From Cognatundibacterium squillarum (lineage in GTDB: Bacteria > Pseudomonadota > Gammaproteobacteria > Burkholderiales > Burkholderiaceae_D), in the NCBI RefSeq assembly GCF_014652435.1, contig NZ_BMYU01000003.1, positions 310,001 through 374,000 of the forward strand: a stretch of 64,000 nucleotides of DNA, read 5' to 3'. This document shows positions 31,390-40,898 of the stretch, piece after piece (the stretch's first letter is position 1; each line of letters begins with the position of its first letter). A program made the translations under genes and the position numbers. The notes beneath the pieces were generated by a model. It did no database searches, was not told where the DNA came from, and saw nothing but the letters and a program-made list of their open reading frames with translations.

Positions 31390-32298
31390 ATGGATCTGAT
31401 TCAGTTACGTGCTTTTGCCGCCGTTGCCCGTGAAGGCAATCTGACCCGTGCAGCGGAAAAACTGCATGTGACCCAGCCAGCAGTCAGTCTGCAGCTGAAA
31501 GCACTGCAGGAAGAATTGCAATTGCAGTTATTCACACGCGGCGGCAGCGGTATGACGCTGACAGAGCATGGTGCGAAGTTACAACCGTTTGCCGAGAGGG
31601 CACTGGCCAGCGCACAGGAATTCCGGCAGGCGGCGCTGGCGCTGTGCTCCACTGTTTCCGGCGAACTGGCGATCGGCACCATCCTCGATCCGGAATTCAC
31701 GCGGCTGGGCATGTTCCTGAAACGGCTGGTAGAAAGTTATCCGCAGTTATCCACAAGACTGCAGCACGGCATGTCGGGTCAGGTGCTGCAAGCTCTGCGA
31801 CAAGGCCAGCTGGACGTCGGCTTTTATCTCGGCGAATTACCTGTGGATTGCGCGGAGGCTATCCACAGCGTGACGCTGACGCAATTCACTTACCGTGTGC
31901 TGGCACCGGCAGGGTGGCAACAACGGGTACAGGGAAAAAACTGGGAACAACTGGCGCAATTGCCATGGATATGGACACCGCCGGAGTCTGTGCATTCGCG
32001 TCTGCTGTTACCGATTTTTGCACAAGCCGGCGTACAACCGCATCAGGTGGCACTGGTAGATCAGGAACCGAGCATGCTGGATCTGGTGAAATCCGGTGTC
32101 GGATTGAGCTTAATCCGCGAATCGATCGCGGTGCGCGAAGCACAAACCCATGATCTGGTGATTGCCGACAGCGTGAGTCTGCAAACCGGTATGCATTTCA
32201 TCTGCGATCAGAAACGCGCCGAAGAACCGGTAATCGCTGCGGCGCTGCATCTGATTCAGCAGTGCTGGCACAGCGTTCCCAGCCTGCCTGACCTGTAA
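31390..32298 (+). CDS. LysR-family transcriptional regulator
   Basis: 302-residue regulator with an N-terminal winged helix (MDLIQLRAFAAVAREGNLTRAAEKLHVTQPAVSLQLKALQ) and a substrate-binding domain with VKSGVGLSLIRES in the effector half. I chose ATG 31390 because it begins at the conserved family start; an upstream ATG would overlap the divergent mmsA gene. It probably regulates the divergent semialdehyde dehydrogenase-nitronate monooxygenase-GMC operon in response to a pathway intermediate. Confidence 0.92.
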   Translation: MDLIQLRAFAAVAREGNLTRAAEKLHVTQPAVSLQLKALQEELQLQLFTRGGSGMTLTEHGAKLQPFAERALASAQEFRQAALALCSTVSGELAIGTILDPEFTRLGMFLKRLVESYPQLSTRLQHGMSGQVLQALRQGQLDVGFYLGELPVDCAEAIHSVTLTQFTYRVLAPAGWQQRVQGKNWEQLAQLPWIWTPPESVHSRLLLPIFAQAGVQPHQVALVDQEPSMLDLVKSGVGLSLIRESIAVREAQTHDLVIADSVSLQTGMHFICDQKRAEEPVIAAALHLIQQCWHSVPSLPDL

Positions 32299-32499
32299 GC
32301 TTGTGGATTTCTGCCAACATGATCCGCGAATGACTGTGGCTATTTCTGATGAAATACAATGCAAACTGATTCCTCTCAGCAATGCAATTCGCATACACCG
32401 CTATAATAATTGCCCGCTTCCGGCGCGCCGCATCCGTCCGGGCAGCGATACCGCGTCGCGCAGTCTGCTGTTCACCGTTACTCAACTATCAGGTATACC

Positions 32500-33231
32500 G
32501 TGCTGAAAGTATTGTCGATTCCCCTTCTCGCCGTTTCCCTGTCTGCCAGCGCCGGCGCACAGGCGCAAAGCATACAACTGTATATTCAGGAATACGGGCC
32601 GTTCACTCATACGGATCCGCAAAGCGGTGAAATCCGGGGATTTCTGACGGAAAAAGTCGCGGAAATCATGAAGCGTTCCAAAGAAACACCGGTGTTCACC
32701 AGTACCTCACTGGCGCGCGGACTGAATGCTGCGCTGACTGAATCAAATGCCTGTCTGTTCGGTTTCCGGCGCACACCGGAACGCGAAAAATTCTTTCAGT
32801 GGGTAGGCCCGCTGACCACAGACACCTGGGTACTGTACAAACGCCGCGACGACCCGCGCATGCTGAAGCAATTTGAAGATGCAAAGCCCTACAGCATAGG
32901 CTCGTACAAAAATGCCGCCACCGGCCTGCAACTGACCGAACAGGGTTACAACATTCAATTTGCCAGCACCGATGAAGATAATCCGCGTCTGCTGATTAAC
33001 AAACGTCTGGATTACTGGATTGTGTCCGAACTGCACGGTATGTTTCTGGCGCAACAGCAAGGCATCGGCAATGACATCGTCCGCGCCGTCAAATACCGCC
33101 AGATCGAGTTATACATGCTGTGCTATCCGGGCATGGATAAACAGCGCATCGAGAATTTCAACCGTATCAATAAAGAGCTGGACCACGAAGGCCTGACTGA
33201 AAAACTGCAACGTAAATACGGCATACGCTGA
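32500..33231 (+). CDS. Periplasmic amino-acid-type (SBP_bac_3) solute-binding protein, orphan
   Basis: 243 residues. A signal peptide covers about 1-23 (LLAVSLSASAGAQAQS), followed by a type 3 binding-protein fold with CLFGFRRTPEREKFFQWVGPL and YSIGSYKNAATGLQL. Translation probably begins at GTG 32500, with AGG just upstream. No permease or ATPase is nearby, so it may serve another transporter or act as a sensor. Weakly recognised; ligand unknown. Confidence 0.8.
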   Translation: MLKVLSIPLLAVSLSASAGAQAQSIQLYIQEYGPFTHTDPQSGEIRGFLTEKVAEIMKRSKETPVFTSTSLARGLNAALTESNACLFGFRRTPEREKFFQWVGPLTTDTWVLYKRRDDPRMLKQFEDAKPYSIGSYKNAATGLQLTEQGYNIQFASTDEDNPRLLINKRLDYWIVSELHGMFLAQQQGIGNDIVRAVKYRQIELYMLCYPGMDKQRIENFNRINKELDHEGLTEKLQRKYGIR

Positions 33232-33310
33232 CGCAATGCTGCTTTTTGCTTTTTGATGGCAGCCGCCTTTTGTACAATGCCGACCTGACCTTCTCTCTGA
33301 ACGAAAGACC

Positions 33311-33754
33311 ATGATGTACAAATTTGTTGCTCCGTTTGTGCTGGCGCTGGCCAGTCTGTCTGCTCTGCCTGCCAACGCCCAAAGCACCGCACCGGATGCG
33401 GCGGCACAGGCCAGTGGTTTGCAAAAGATTGATGTAAAAACCGGTGAAGGCCGCGAACTGCAGCCGGGCCAGACTGCCGTGGTGCATTACAGCGGCTGGC
33501 TGTATGACTCATTCGCACCGAGAGAACGCGGACAACTGTTCGACAGCTCATCCGGACGCACACCGCTGACTTTCCGTGTCGGTGCCGGTCAGGTGATTAA
33601 AGGCTGGGATCTGGGCGTTGCAGGTATGAAAATCGGTGGCAAACGCACGCTGGTGATTCCGTCTGAACTCGGCTACGGTGCACGCGGTGCCGGTAACATG
33701 ATCCCGCCGCACTCGACGCTGATTTTTGATGTGGAACTGATTGATATCCGCTGA
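33311..33754 (+). CDS. Exported FKBP-type peptidyl-prolyl isomerase
   Basis: 147 residues. A signal peptide (about 1-22, ending LPANAQ) precedes a single FKBP domain: GQTAVVHYSGWLYD, GQVIKGWDLGVAGMKIGGKRTLVIPSELGYG and IPPHSTLIFDVELI, with active-site Asp, Trp and Tyr positions filled. It acts on prolyl bonds of proteins in the periplasm. Two adjacent ATGs, 33311 and 33314, are equally possible starts. Confidence 0.92.
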   Translation: MMYKFVAPFVLALASLSALPANAQSTAPDAAAQASGLQKIDVKTGEGRELQPGQTAVVHYSGWLYDSFAPRERGQLFDSSSGRTPLTFRVGAGQVIKGWDLGVAGMKIGGKRTLVIPSELGYGARGAGNMIPPHSTLIFDVELIDIR

Positions 33755-33830
33755 GCGGATCCTGAGTTCAGCGCTATTGCCAAGACGGTCCGGTAAGCGC
33801 TGATTGTGCAGAAGTCCGCATCTGACATTT

Positions 33831-33890
33831 ACGGAGAGCCGGACTTTCTGCCGACGACCGCCGGATTGCTATGCAAAAATCCGCATTCGG
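33831..33890 (+). repeat. Dispersed intergenic repeat, copy A
   Basis: About 60 bases that recur at 44465-44525. The first 36 bases differ at one position, then similarity fades. In one frame both copies read GEP-x-FLPTTAG, but no full gene surrounds it. It lies between the FKBP gene and the 85-residue membrane gene. Confidence 0.7.
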
Positions 33891-33914
33891 GGTCAAAAAT
33901 GGCTTATCCGGGGC

Positions 33915-34172
33915 TCAGAGCGATTCTTTCTGATGATCGCTGGTGTACATCACATAGAAAAAGCCGGATAACACCAGTGCCGTTACCAGCGTGCCGAGAA
34001 TAAAAATCCACTGCTGGGATGCCGGAAAAATGAACACATACCAGCCGTAAATACACTGTCCCATCAGCAGCATGGCCGCAATCCACCAGATCCGTGCTGA
34101 ACGGCGCAAACGGGCCACGCTCAGCAACAGCAGCGCCAGCAATGCGCTGCCAAAAAACATCAAGCCATCCAA
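33915..34172 (-). CDS. Small membrane protein, unknown
   Basis: 85 residues with three predicted membrane helices (about 3-20, 28-48 and 53-75) and a charged C-terminus, YTSDHQKESL. Not recognised. It is isolated between the FKBP gene and glpK, on the opposite strand. Minus-strand AT-rich sequence upstream (34260-34290) has GATAAT as a possible -10. Confidence 0.55.
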   Translation of the reverse strand: MDGLMFFGSALLALLLLSVARLRRSARIWWIAAMLLMGQCIYGWYVFIFPASQQWIFILGTLVTALVLSGFFYVMYTSDHQKESL

Positions 34173-34417
34173 TTCCGCCTCCCCCTGCCGGTGAACTTCA
34201 CCGCCGGACGGACTGCTTACCGCTACAGTCAGCCTGCTACCGGTTGTTCACACTCAAAATTTAACAATAAGTAAATTATCATAAATTCATGACAATCTGG
34301 TAAAGCATGTGTAACAAGTGCAAACAGCTGCTTCCTTGCTTGCATTTGCGACGCGCCCTGTTCAGCCGTACAACGGAGCGCTAACATACAAAGTACAAGC
34401 AACTTTTTCAGACTGCC

Positions 34418-35893
34418 ATGCCATATCTGTTAGCCCTTGATCAGGGCACCTCCAGCTCCCGCAGCATCCTGTTTAACCTGCAAGGCGAGATCGTTGCCTC
34501 CGCACAACGTGAATTCCGCCAGCTGTTTCCGCAACCCGGCTGGGTGGAACACGACCCGCTGGAAATCTGGGAAAGCCAGCTCGCCACCTGTCATACCGTG
34601 ATACGGCAGGCGGGCATTCAGGCATCCGAGATTCTGGCAATCGGTATCACCAATCAGCGCGAAACCACCATCGTCTGGGATAAACAAACCGGTCAGCCGC
34701 TGGCGAATGCGATTGTCTGGCAAGACCGCCGTACCGCAGATCAGTGCGAACAATTACGCGCTGCCGGCCACACAGACATGCTGCGCAACAAAACCGGACT
34801 GGTGCCCGATCCGTATTTTTCTGCGACCAAACTGAGTTATTTACTGCATCAGATTCCCGATGGCCATGCACGCGCTGCCCGCGGTGAAATCGCTTTTGGT
34901 ACCGTTGACAGCTGGCTCTGCTATCAGCTCAGCGAAAAACAGCTGCATATCACCGATGTCAGCAATGCCTCACGCACGATGTTGTTTAATTTACATACTG
35001 GACAGTGGGACTCCGAATTACTGGATTTGTTCAACATTCCGGCAGCGGTCTTGCCGGAAATCGTCCCGTCCGCCCACAAAGCCGGAAGCACCCGCCTGTT
35101 CGGTGCAGAAATTCCCTTGTGCGGGATTGCCGGTGATCAGCAGGCGGCCTTGTTCGGACAAGCCTGTCTGCGTCCCGGCATGGCAAAAAATACTTATGGC
35201 ACCGGCTGCTTTATGCTGATGCATACCGGTCAGCGCGCCGCCCTGTCTTCCAATGGACTGATCACTACCGCAGCCTGCAGTGCTGATGGCAATCCGGCGT
35301 ATGCAATGGAAGGCAGCGTGTTTATCGGTGGCGCGGTGGTGCAATGGCTGCGCGATGGCTTGCAGGCTATCCGTTCATCACCGGATGTGGAATTGCTGGC
35401 AGCGACCGTACCGGATTCCGGCGGCGTGGTGTTTGTCCCCGCCTTCACCGGCCTCGGCGCACCTTACTGGGATGCCAGTGCCAAAGGCGCGATACTCGGA
35501 CTGAGCCGTGGTACCACGGTCGCCCACATCGCCCGCGCCGCGCTGGAATCCATCGCCTTTCAGAGCACCGTGGTATTGCAGGCGATGATGCGCGATGCCG
35601 TTGCGCCGCTGGCTGAATTACGGGTCGATGGCGGTGCTGCTGCAAATCAGTTATTGCTGCAGTTTCAGGCCAATCTGCTCGGTATTCCGGTGATACGTCC
35701 GAAAGTGACAGAAACCACCGCGCTTGGCGCGGCATTGCTGGCCGGACTCGGCGCGGGCATTTTTGCATCAGAGCAGGAATGTGCAAGCCTGTGGCAACAA
35801 GACCGTCAGTTCCTGCCAACCATGAGCCGCGATCAGGCCGGACAACTGATGCATGACTGGGAAACCGCCATCCGCCAGGTGCGCTGCCCATGA
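34418..35893 (+). CDS. glpK: Glycerol kinase
   Basis: Phosphorylates glycerol to glycerol 3-phosphate. The 491-residue FGGY-family protein shows the ATP-binding [15 protein letters not shown] (8-16 core), [26 protein letters not shown] and [18 protein letters not shown]. Normal length. glpF, glpD and glpR are not adjacent. The next gene starts inside its stop codon (ATGA), which suggests co-expression. The 245-base upstream gap must hold the promoter. Confidence 0.97.
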   Translation: MPYLLALDQGTSSSRSILFNLQGEIVASAQREFRQLFPQPGWVEHDPLEIWESQLATCHTVIRQAGIQASEILAIGITNQRETTIVWDKQTGQPLANAIVWQDRRTADQCEQLRAAGHTDMLRNKTGLVPDPYFSATKLSYLLHQIPDGHARAARGEIAFGTVDSWLCYQLSEKQLHITDVSNASRTMLFNLHTGQWDSELLDLFNIPAAVLPEIVPSAHKAGSTRLFGAEIPLCGIAGDQQAALFGQACLRPGMAKNTYGTGCFMLMHTGQRAALSSNGLITTAACSADGNPAYAMEGSVFIGGAVVQWLRDGLQAIRSSPDVELLAATVPDSGGVVFVPAFTGLGAPYWDASAKGAILGLSRGTTVAHIARAALESIAFQSTVVLQAMMRDAVAPLAELRVDGGAAANQLLLQFQANLLGIPVIRPKVTETTALGAALLAGLGAGIFASEQECASLWQQDRQFLPTMSRDQAGQLMHDWETAIRQVRCP

Positions 35894-36435
35894 AACTCCT
35901 GACCCGGATGTTGCTGCTGACCATCCTGCTGCTGAGCATCGCAGCAGGACTGATCGCATTGCAGCCGGATCACTTTCAGGTCAGACGCAGTATCCGTATC
36001 CAGGCAACGCCGGCGGCGATTTTTCCGCTGATTTCACGGCCGCGCGCATGGCCGGCATGGACTTACTGGCACCGCGCCGATCCCGAAATGCAACGTCAGT
36101 ACAAAGGGCCGGATCAGGGTAAAGATGCCGAATGGGAATGGCAAAGCCGTACACAGGGCAATGGTGGCATCCGCTTCACCGAGGTCTATGCAGATCAGGC
36201 GGTGTATTACGATATGCATCTGGAAGGTTTGCTGCGTCAGGCCAAAGGCAGTCTGGTGCTGATTCCCGACGGAGACGCCACCACTGTCGTCTGGGAAATG
36301 CAGGCCAGCACCGGCGAACGCTGGCTGCTGCGGGCGCTGGTCCCGTTTGCTGACCGGCTGATCGGCAATGATTTCGAAACCGGCCTGCAAAAACTGAAAG
36401 TTCTGGCAGAACAAACGCCTGTGCCGGCACACTAA
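35890..36435 (+). CDS. SRPBCC-family membrane-anchored protein
   Basis: 181 residues: an N-terminal membrane anchor (about 5-24), then a START/Bet v 1-like domain beginning with [20 protein letters not shown] and [16 protein letters not shown], and ending with [18 protein letters not shown]. These domains bind hydrophobic ligands; none can be named. It overlaps glpK by four bases. Confidence 0.8.
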   Translation: MKLLTRMLLLTILLLSIAAGLIALQPDHFQVRRSIRIQATPAAIFPLISRPRAWPAWTYWHRADPEMQRQYKGPDQGKDAEWEWQSRTQGNGGIRFTEVYADQAVYYDMHLEGLLRQAKGSLVLIPDGDATTVVWEMQASTGERWLLRALVPFADRLIGNDFETGLQKLKVLAEQTPVPAH

Positions 36436-36487
36436 GCGGCTGGCATCCGTTACACTGTGCACTCTGTCCGAACGAAGTATTCCCCCG

Positions 36488-36844
36488 ATGAAATCCAAGC
36501 TGATCCTGACGCTGGCGCTGTGCTGCACCAGCCTGACCGCCGCTGCGCAATCCAAGCCTGCCCAGGCAACGGCAACCCAACCGGTATTCGTTGTCACGCA
36601 GGAAGATGTCCCTGCATCTGCGGTCAAAATCAATGTGCCGACCATGCCGGAAGCGGAACCTGCAAAACCGGTCAAAGAAGTGACGGCGAAAGATGTCTGG
36701 AGCGGTCCGGTCGGCGTACACGGCATACCGCTGCTGCTGATTATGTCGATGCCGGTGATCGCTTCGATGTATTTCGCTTATCAGATCTTTTTATTTTTCC
36801 GTAACCGCCGCCGCAAACTGGCGATTCGTCATCAGGAAAGATAA
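36488..36844 (+). CDS. Exported or membrane protein with one C-terminal helix, unknown
   Basis: 118 residues: signal peptide (about 1-21, LTAAAQS), a Pro/Ala/Val-rich mature segment, a predicted membrane helix (about 79-101) and a basic tail RNRRRKLAIRHQER. Not recognised. The layout places the N-terminal part in the periplasm and the tail in the cytoplasm. It stands 52 bases after the SRPBCC gene. Confidence 0.65.
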   Translation: MKSKLILTLALCCTSLTAAAQSKPAQATATQPVFVVTQEDVPASAVKINVPTMPEAEPAKPVKEVTAKDVWSGPVGVHGIPLLLIMSMPVIASMYFAYQIFLFFRNRRRKLAIRHQER

Positions 36845-36963
36845 GCATCACCTGTAGCCTGTCCGTTGTGACTGACAGGCTTCACACAATCTTCACCAAA
36901 CTGTCACCAGATTGTCATTCTGATCTCCTATTGTGTTTTCACACAACAAACAGGAGACTTCCC

Positions 36964-38178
36964 ATGACAAGCAAAGCCCTGATCGACAGCGCCGTCATCA
37001 ATTCCACTACCGCAGGCAGTAAAGGTCTGGCAGACCGTCTGTTCGCACACTGGTTCAGTCGCCTCGTCTACGCACAGATTTGGGAAGATCCGCAATCGGA
37101 TATCGATGCGCTGCAACTGGAACCCGGTTCGCGCATTCTGACCATTTCTTCCGGCGGCTGTAATGCCCTGGCTTACCTGAGCACACGCCCGTCGGTCGTG
37201 CACGCAGTGGATCTGAATGCCGCCCATCTTGCCATGCTGAACATCAAACAGCAGGCGATCCGCCATCTGCCGGATTACCAGTCAGTACTGAGTTTTCTCG
37301 GCGATGCCGGTCAGGAAGATAATCTGAAACGGTATCAGCGCCATATCCGCGAACATCTGGACAGCAATGCCCGTGCATTCTGGGAGAAGCGCAGCATGAA
37401 TGGGAAACCACGTTATCATTATTTCACCCGTCAGACTTATCAGCACGGTCTGCTCGGCGAATTTATCGGTTTGTCGCACTGGCTGGCACGCCGGCTTGGC
37501 GGTGATCTGAGCAAAATGATGGAAGCACGTGATCTGCAGGATCAGGCAAGATTGTTCGATCAGTATGTGGCACCGGTATTCGACACCGCCTTTTTCCGCT
37601 GGATTGCACGTCAGCCTGTAGCCTTGTACAGCCTCGGTATTCCGCCATCGCAGTTTGAAGAATTACGCAAAGATGCACCGGACGGTCTGCATTTACTGTT
37701 CCGTGAGCGCATGCGTCATCTGGCCTGCGATTTCCCGCTGAACGAAAACTGCTTTGCACATCAGGCATTCGCACGCCGCTATGACACCAGCTGCCAGACC
37801 GCATTGCCGCTGTATCTGCAGGAACAGCATTTCCAGGCAATCCGCAGCCATATCGACCGCGTGCATGGCCATCACACCACGCTGACCGCCTTCCTGCAAC
37901 ACCAGCCGAATAACAGTCTGGATGCATATCTGTTTCTGGATGCGCAGGACTGGATGGATCAGGGCCAGCTGACCGGTTTATGGCGCGAAGTCACCCGTAC
38001 CGCCACACAAGGCGCCCGTGTCGTGTTCCGCACCGGTGGCAGCCAGTCACCGCTGGAAGAAAAACTGCCGTCGGGGATTCTGCAGCAATGGGAAACCGAT
38101 CCGGAACATAACCGCCGCCTGTACGCGACCGACCGCTCTGCCATCTACGGCGGTATGCATCTGTACCGCAAACGCTGA
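36964..38178 (+). CDS. BtaA-like (DUF3419) 3-amino-3-carboxypropyl transferase
   Basis: 404-residue protein of the DUF3419 family. The N-terminal IWEDPQSDIDALQL is followed by the SAM-binding region RILTISSGGCNALAYL and VHAVDLNAAHLAMLN, as in BtaA, which transfers the 3-amino-3-carboxypropyl group of SAM to diacylglycerol to make the homoserine head group of betaine lipids. The C-terminal GARVVFRTGGSQSPLEE is also typical. CAGGAGACTTCCC supports ATG 36964. No N-methyltransferase (BtaB) follows; the downstream gene, 17 bases on, is GNAT-like, so the lipid product may be different. Confidence 0.85.
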   Translation: MTSKALIDSAVINSTTAGSKGLADRLFAHWFSRLVYAQIWEDPQSDIDALQLEPGSRILTISSGGCNALAYLSTRPSVVHAVDLNAAHLAMLNIKQQAIRHLPDYQSVLSFLGDAGQEDNLKRYQRHIREHLDSNARAFWEKRSMNGKPRYHYFTRQTYQHGLLGEFIGLSHWLARRLGGDLSKMMEARDLQDQARLFDQYVAPVFDTAFFRWIARQPVALYSLGIPPSQFEELRKDAPDGLHLLFRERMRHLACDFPLNENCFAHQAFARRYDTSCQTALPLYLQEQHFQAIRSHIDRVHGHHTTLTAFLQHQPNNSLDAYLFLDAQDWMDQGQLTGLWREVTRTATQGARVVFRTGGSQSPLEEKLPSGILQQWETDPEHNRRLYATDRSAIYGGMHLYRKR

Positions 38179-38195
38179 CCCCGACAGGTGCCGAG

Positions 38196-39326
38196 TTGAA
38201 TTCGCCTTTACCATCTTCACAGGTGGCGGAGGCTCTGTGGCTGATGACCGCGAAAGCCCGCGGCGGCAGCCACTGGGTCAGTAATGCCGCGTGTCAGATC
38301 GATCAGCTGGAATGGGCCGGGCAGCATTTGCCGGTCAGCCTGCTGCAGAAATCTGATGCGGTTACCGCTTATACCTGCAGTCCGTATTCCGCCTGGATAC
38401 GCTACCCCCGTGACGAACTGCGCCAGCACGTTGCAGCACCTTGGCAAACTCTGGCATCGTTCGCTGCTTCCGTCGCCTTATCACCACTGGCTGCCATGAT
38501 GTGGCGCTGCAAACTGGATCAGGCGGCAATCATCGGTAACCATCTGGTGTCTACCAATCTGTATCAGCCCTGGCAAGCCGAACAGATTGCCTGTCTGCCA
38601 GCAGCCTTGCGACGTCAGTTTCCTGAACGGCCATGGATGATACGGAATCTGTGCCACAGTCTGCATCACGACACCATGCAGCATCTGCAACAGCAAGGCT
38701 GGCTGATGCTGCCTGCGCGCCGTATCTATCTGTGCGATCCGTCCGATCCTGCAGTCTGGAAACATAACCATGTAAAACAGGATGCCAAATTACTGAAACG
38801 TGCGGAAGTCAGCCTGATACATCATGATCAGTTGCAACCTGCCGACATTCCAGCCCTGCGCCAGCTGTTTCGTCAGGTGTTTATCCACAAGCATTCCGCA
38901 CTGAACCCGGATTTCAGTGAAGATTTTTTCGCGCTGTGTCTGGAAACCCGCTTCCTGCAGCTTTTCGCCCTGCGTTATGAAGGAAAATTATGCGGCGTAC
39001 TGGGCTTACAAACCGAACCGCATTCCGGCTGGATAACGACACCACTGATCGGCTATGACACCAGTCTGCCGGCAAAACTGGGCTTATACCGTCATCTGAT
39101 GGCTTTATTGCTGGATCAGGCCAGAGAACAGCAACTGCGCCTGCATTACAGTTCCGGTGCTGCCAGTTTCAAACTGGCGCGCGGTGGTAAAGGTGAAACA
39201 GAATACACCGCCATCCATCTGGCGCATCTGCCGGGTTGCCGCCAACTGACTAGCCATCTGATGCATCGCGTATTACAACAATGTGCACCGGCATTGCTGG
39301 AAAAAGCCGACACCATCCACCGCTGA
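38196..39326 (+). CDS. GNAT-like acyltransferase paired with the BtaA-like protein
   Basis: 376-residue protein with a TTG start and AGGTG upstream. The C-terminal half (about 200-360) looks like a GNAT/FemAB acyltransferase: ALRQLFRQVFIHKHSALNPD, LQLFALRYEGKLCGVLG and the tail SSGAASFKLARGGKGETEY. The N-terminal half is unfamiliar. Tightly coupled to the BtaA-like gene (17-base gap). I infer modification of the lipid head group or its amine; a function in acyl transfer to another target is equally open. Confidence 0.7.
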   Translation: MNSPLPSSQVAEALWLMTAKARGGSHWVSNAACQIDQLEWAGQHLPVSLLQKSDAVTAYTCSPYSAWIRYPRDELRQHVAAPWQTLASFAASVALSPLAAMMWRCKLDQAAIIGNHLVSTNLYQPWQAEQIACLPAALRRQFPERPWMIRNLCHSLHHDTMQHLQQQGWLMLPARRIYLCDPSDPAVWKHNHVKQDAKLLKRAEVSLIHHDQLQPADIPALRQLFRQVFIHKHSALNPDFSEDFFALCLETRFLQLFALRYEGKLCGVLGLQTEPHSGWITTPLIGYDTSLPAKLGLYRHLMALLLDQAREQQLRLHYSSGAASFKLARGGKGETEYTAIHLAHLPGCRQLTSHLMHRVLQQCAPALLEKADTIHR

Positions 39327-39329
39327 ACG

Positions 39330-39358
39330 TCAGGCAGGCTATCGTACGGCCTGCCTGA
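39330..39358 (+). terminator. Hairpin after the GNAT-like gene
   Basis: Ten-base-pair stem TCAGGCAGGC/GCCTGCCTGA with a nine-base loop, right after the stop codon. There is no T-run, so termination is uncertain. Confidence 0.5.
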
Positions 39359-40340
39359 AACTGCCCTCATCTCACCAAAAACTCTCCTGAAACCCGCTAA
39401 AAAAACAGTCTGTTTTCCTGTGGAAAAGCACTGGCTTTATCCACGGAAAATTTGGGGACAACACTGCATCTTTTCAGGCTGCATATTTTTATCCCGAAAC
39501 TGCCAGCAATTCTTACATGGCTTATCAATAGCTCTGTACAGGCACTAAGTGACTGTAAACGTGGATGTTTACGTACTTATCCACAACAAACCACCTGCGT
39601 TAACTATCTCTACTACAGATATATATATCTATTAAATTCATACAAAAGCATCGGGAAAATTTTTGCAGACAAATGTCTTTTCCAAAAAATCCAACTCAGT
39701 CACTTTTAAAACCAGACGGTCTTTTTTTTTATTTTTTCAGCTTGTCTCCAAACTTTCCTTTTTTGAAAAGTTCAGCAATGCACTTTTGATCACTCCTCAC
39801 CCTGAAATACCGGTTTTTTTTCTGAAGACCATCGCAAAACACCAAAAATGACCGTTCAACATCGTAAACGCGACAAAAAAACGGGCTGGTGAAAAATATT
39901 TTTGTGGATAACCCTGCTCATATCCCCTGCAATCTTTGTGATCAACTACTGGTTTACGCAAAACCGGATTTTTTGTTCAGTTAACGTCCGCCCTTTTTAC
40001 AGACTTTCTGCAAAACCTTATCCTGAAAGTAAACATTTGATTTTGTGGATGTTTACCAAGTTATCCACAAAAAGAACGCCCGTTAACCATTACTACCATT
40101 TTTGTATACAGTTATTCATTCTTAAGCTATCCACAGCCATTTTTCAGGCACTCGCTTTTTGCAAAAAAGGGCTTTAGAATCCGTGACTTAGAAAAGCCAG
40201 CACGCTAAATGACGATGCATCAGGCAGTATTGGGAGTACTGCGTCTGCAGCTTTTACGTGAATAAACTTGAACTTTTCCACCGGTGAACTAGGTTTTCTC
40301 TGTTTGCATTTTTGATTCCTCATCAGGAACGGAGAAAACC
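39359..40340. other. AT-rich, DnaA-box-containing non-coding region; candidate replication origin
   Basis: About 1 kb without a convincing gene. Exact DnaA boxes are at 39577-39585 (TTATCCACA), 39903-39911 (TGTGGATAA) and 40061-40069 (TTATCCACA). One-mismatch boxes are at 39419-39427, 39437-39445 and 40127-40135. Long T/A tracts lie at 39715-39745 and 39815-39850, as expected for an unwinding element. Four exact boxes elsewhere in genes show that the motif is common here. dnaA, dnaN and rpmH are not in the window, so origin function is inference. Confidence 0.5.
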
Positions 40341-40778
40341 ATGAAGAAATGGCTGTTTTGTTGTTTGCTGAGTCCCTTATCGGTATTTGCCTGTGATTTT
40401 TCGGCCGGAAAATTTCAGAAAATCACCGAATCAGAGTTTTCTGCTGAGCTGCAACTGGCAAAAAACGGGACTTTTACGCTGACACGCGAAAGCTGGATGC
40501 CTGGTCAGCATCCTTTTCGGGAGTCACATACCTGGCGTGGCACATGGGAATGCTCAAAAAATAAGCTGACACTTCACTATGCCGGACAAAGTGTCGAAGG
40601 TTACTGGGCTGAAGAAAGTTTATCCGGTGCGGGGCTGGCACAAACACCCAAATCTCTGCACTTTTCTGCACAAAATACGCAGGATGGTTTATTTGACGGG
40701 ACCAGTTTCTGGCCAGAAGCGATCAACCGTCGTTTTGCAGCAATGCAGGCAAAGTTGTCACTCGGTCAGAAAAGCTGA
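40341..40778 (+). CDS. Exported small protein, possible lipoprotein, unknown
   Basis: 145 residues. The signal peptide MKKWLFCCLLSPLSVFAC ends in a Cys, but Phe at -2 is unusual for a lipobox, so it may be a soluble exported protein with a disulfide (Cys18, Cys70). The mature part has alternating beta-like segments (GKFQKITESEFSAELQLAKNGTFTLTRE), like a small beta-barrel. ACGGAG precedes the ATG. Not recognised. It ends at a large hairpin before a convergent gene. Confidence 0.7.
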   Translation: MKKWLFCCLLSPLSVFACDFSAGKFQKITESEFSAELQLAKNGTFTLTRESWMPGQHPFRESHTWRGTWECSKNKLTLHYAGQSVEGYWAEESLSGAGLAQTPKSLHFSAQNTQDGLFDGTSFWPEAINRRFAAMQAKLSLGQKS

Positions 40779-40839
40779 AACAGCAGAAATGCCTGATGCA
40801 TTTGCCGTGCATTGTGTATCGGAAGAATACTGTAGGAAG

Positions 40840-40881
40840 AACTGTACTGTGGATATGCGGGCATCTGTCCACAGTACAGTT
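40840..40881. terminator. 14 bp inverted repeat between convergent genes
   Basis: Perfect 14 bp arms (AACTGTACTGTGGA and complement) with a 14-base loop. It lies between two gene ends and could serve both. No T-run on either side, so termination is possible but not proven. Confidence 0.45.
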
Positions 40882-40898
40882 GCAGTTAGGCTGGAAAA

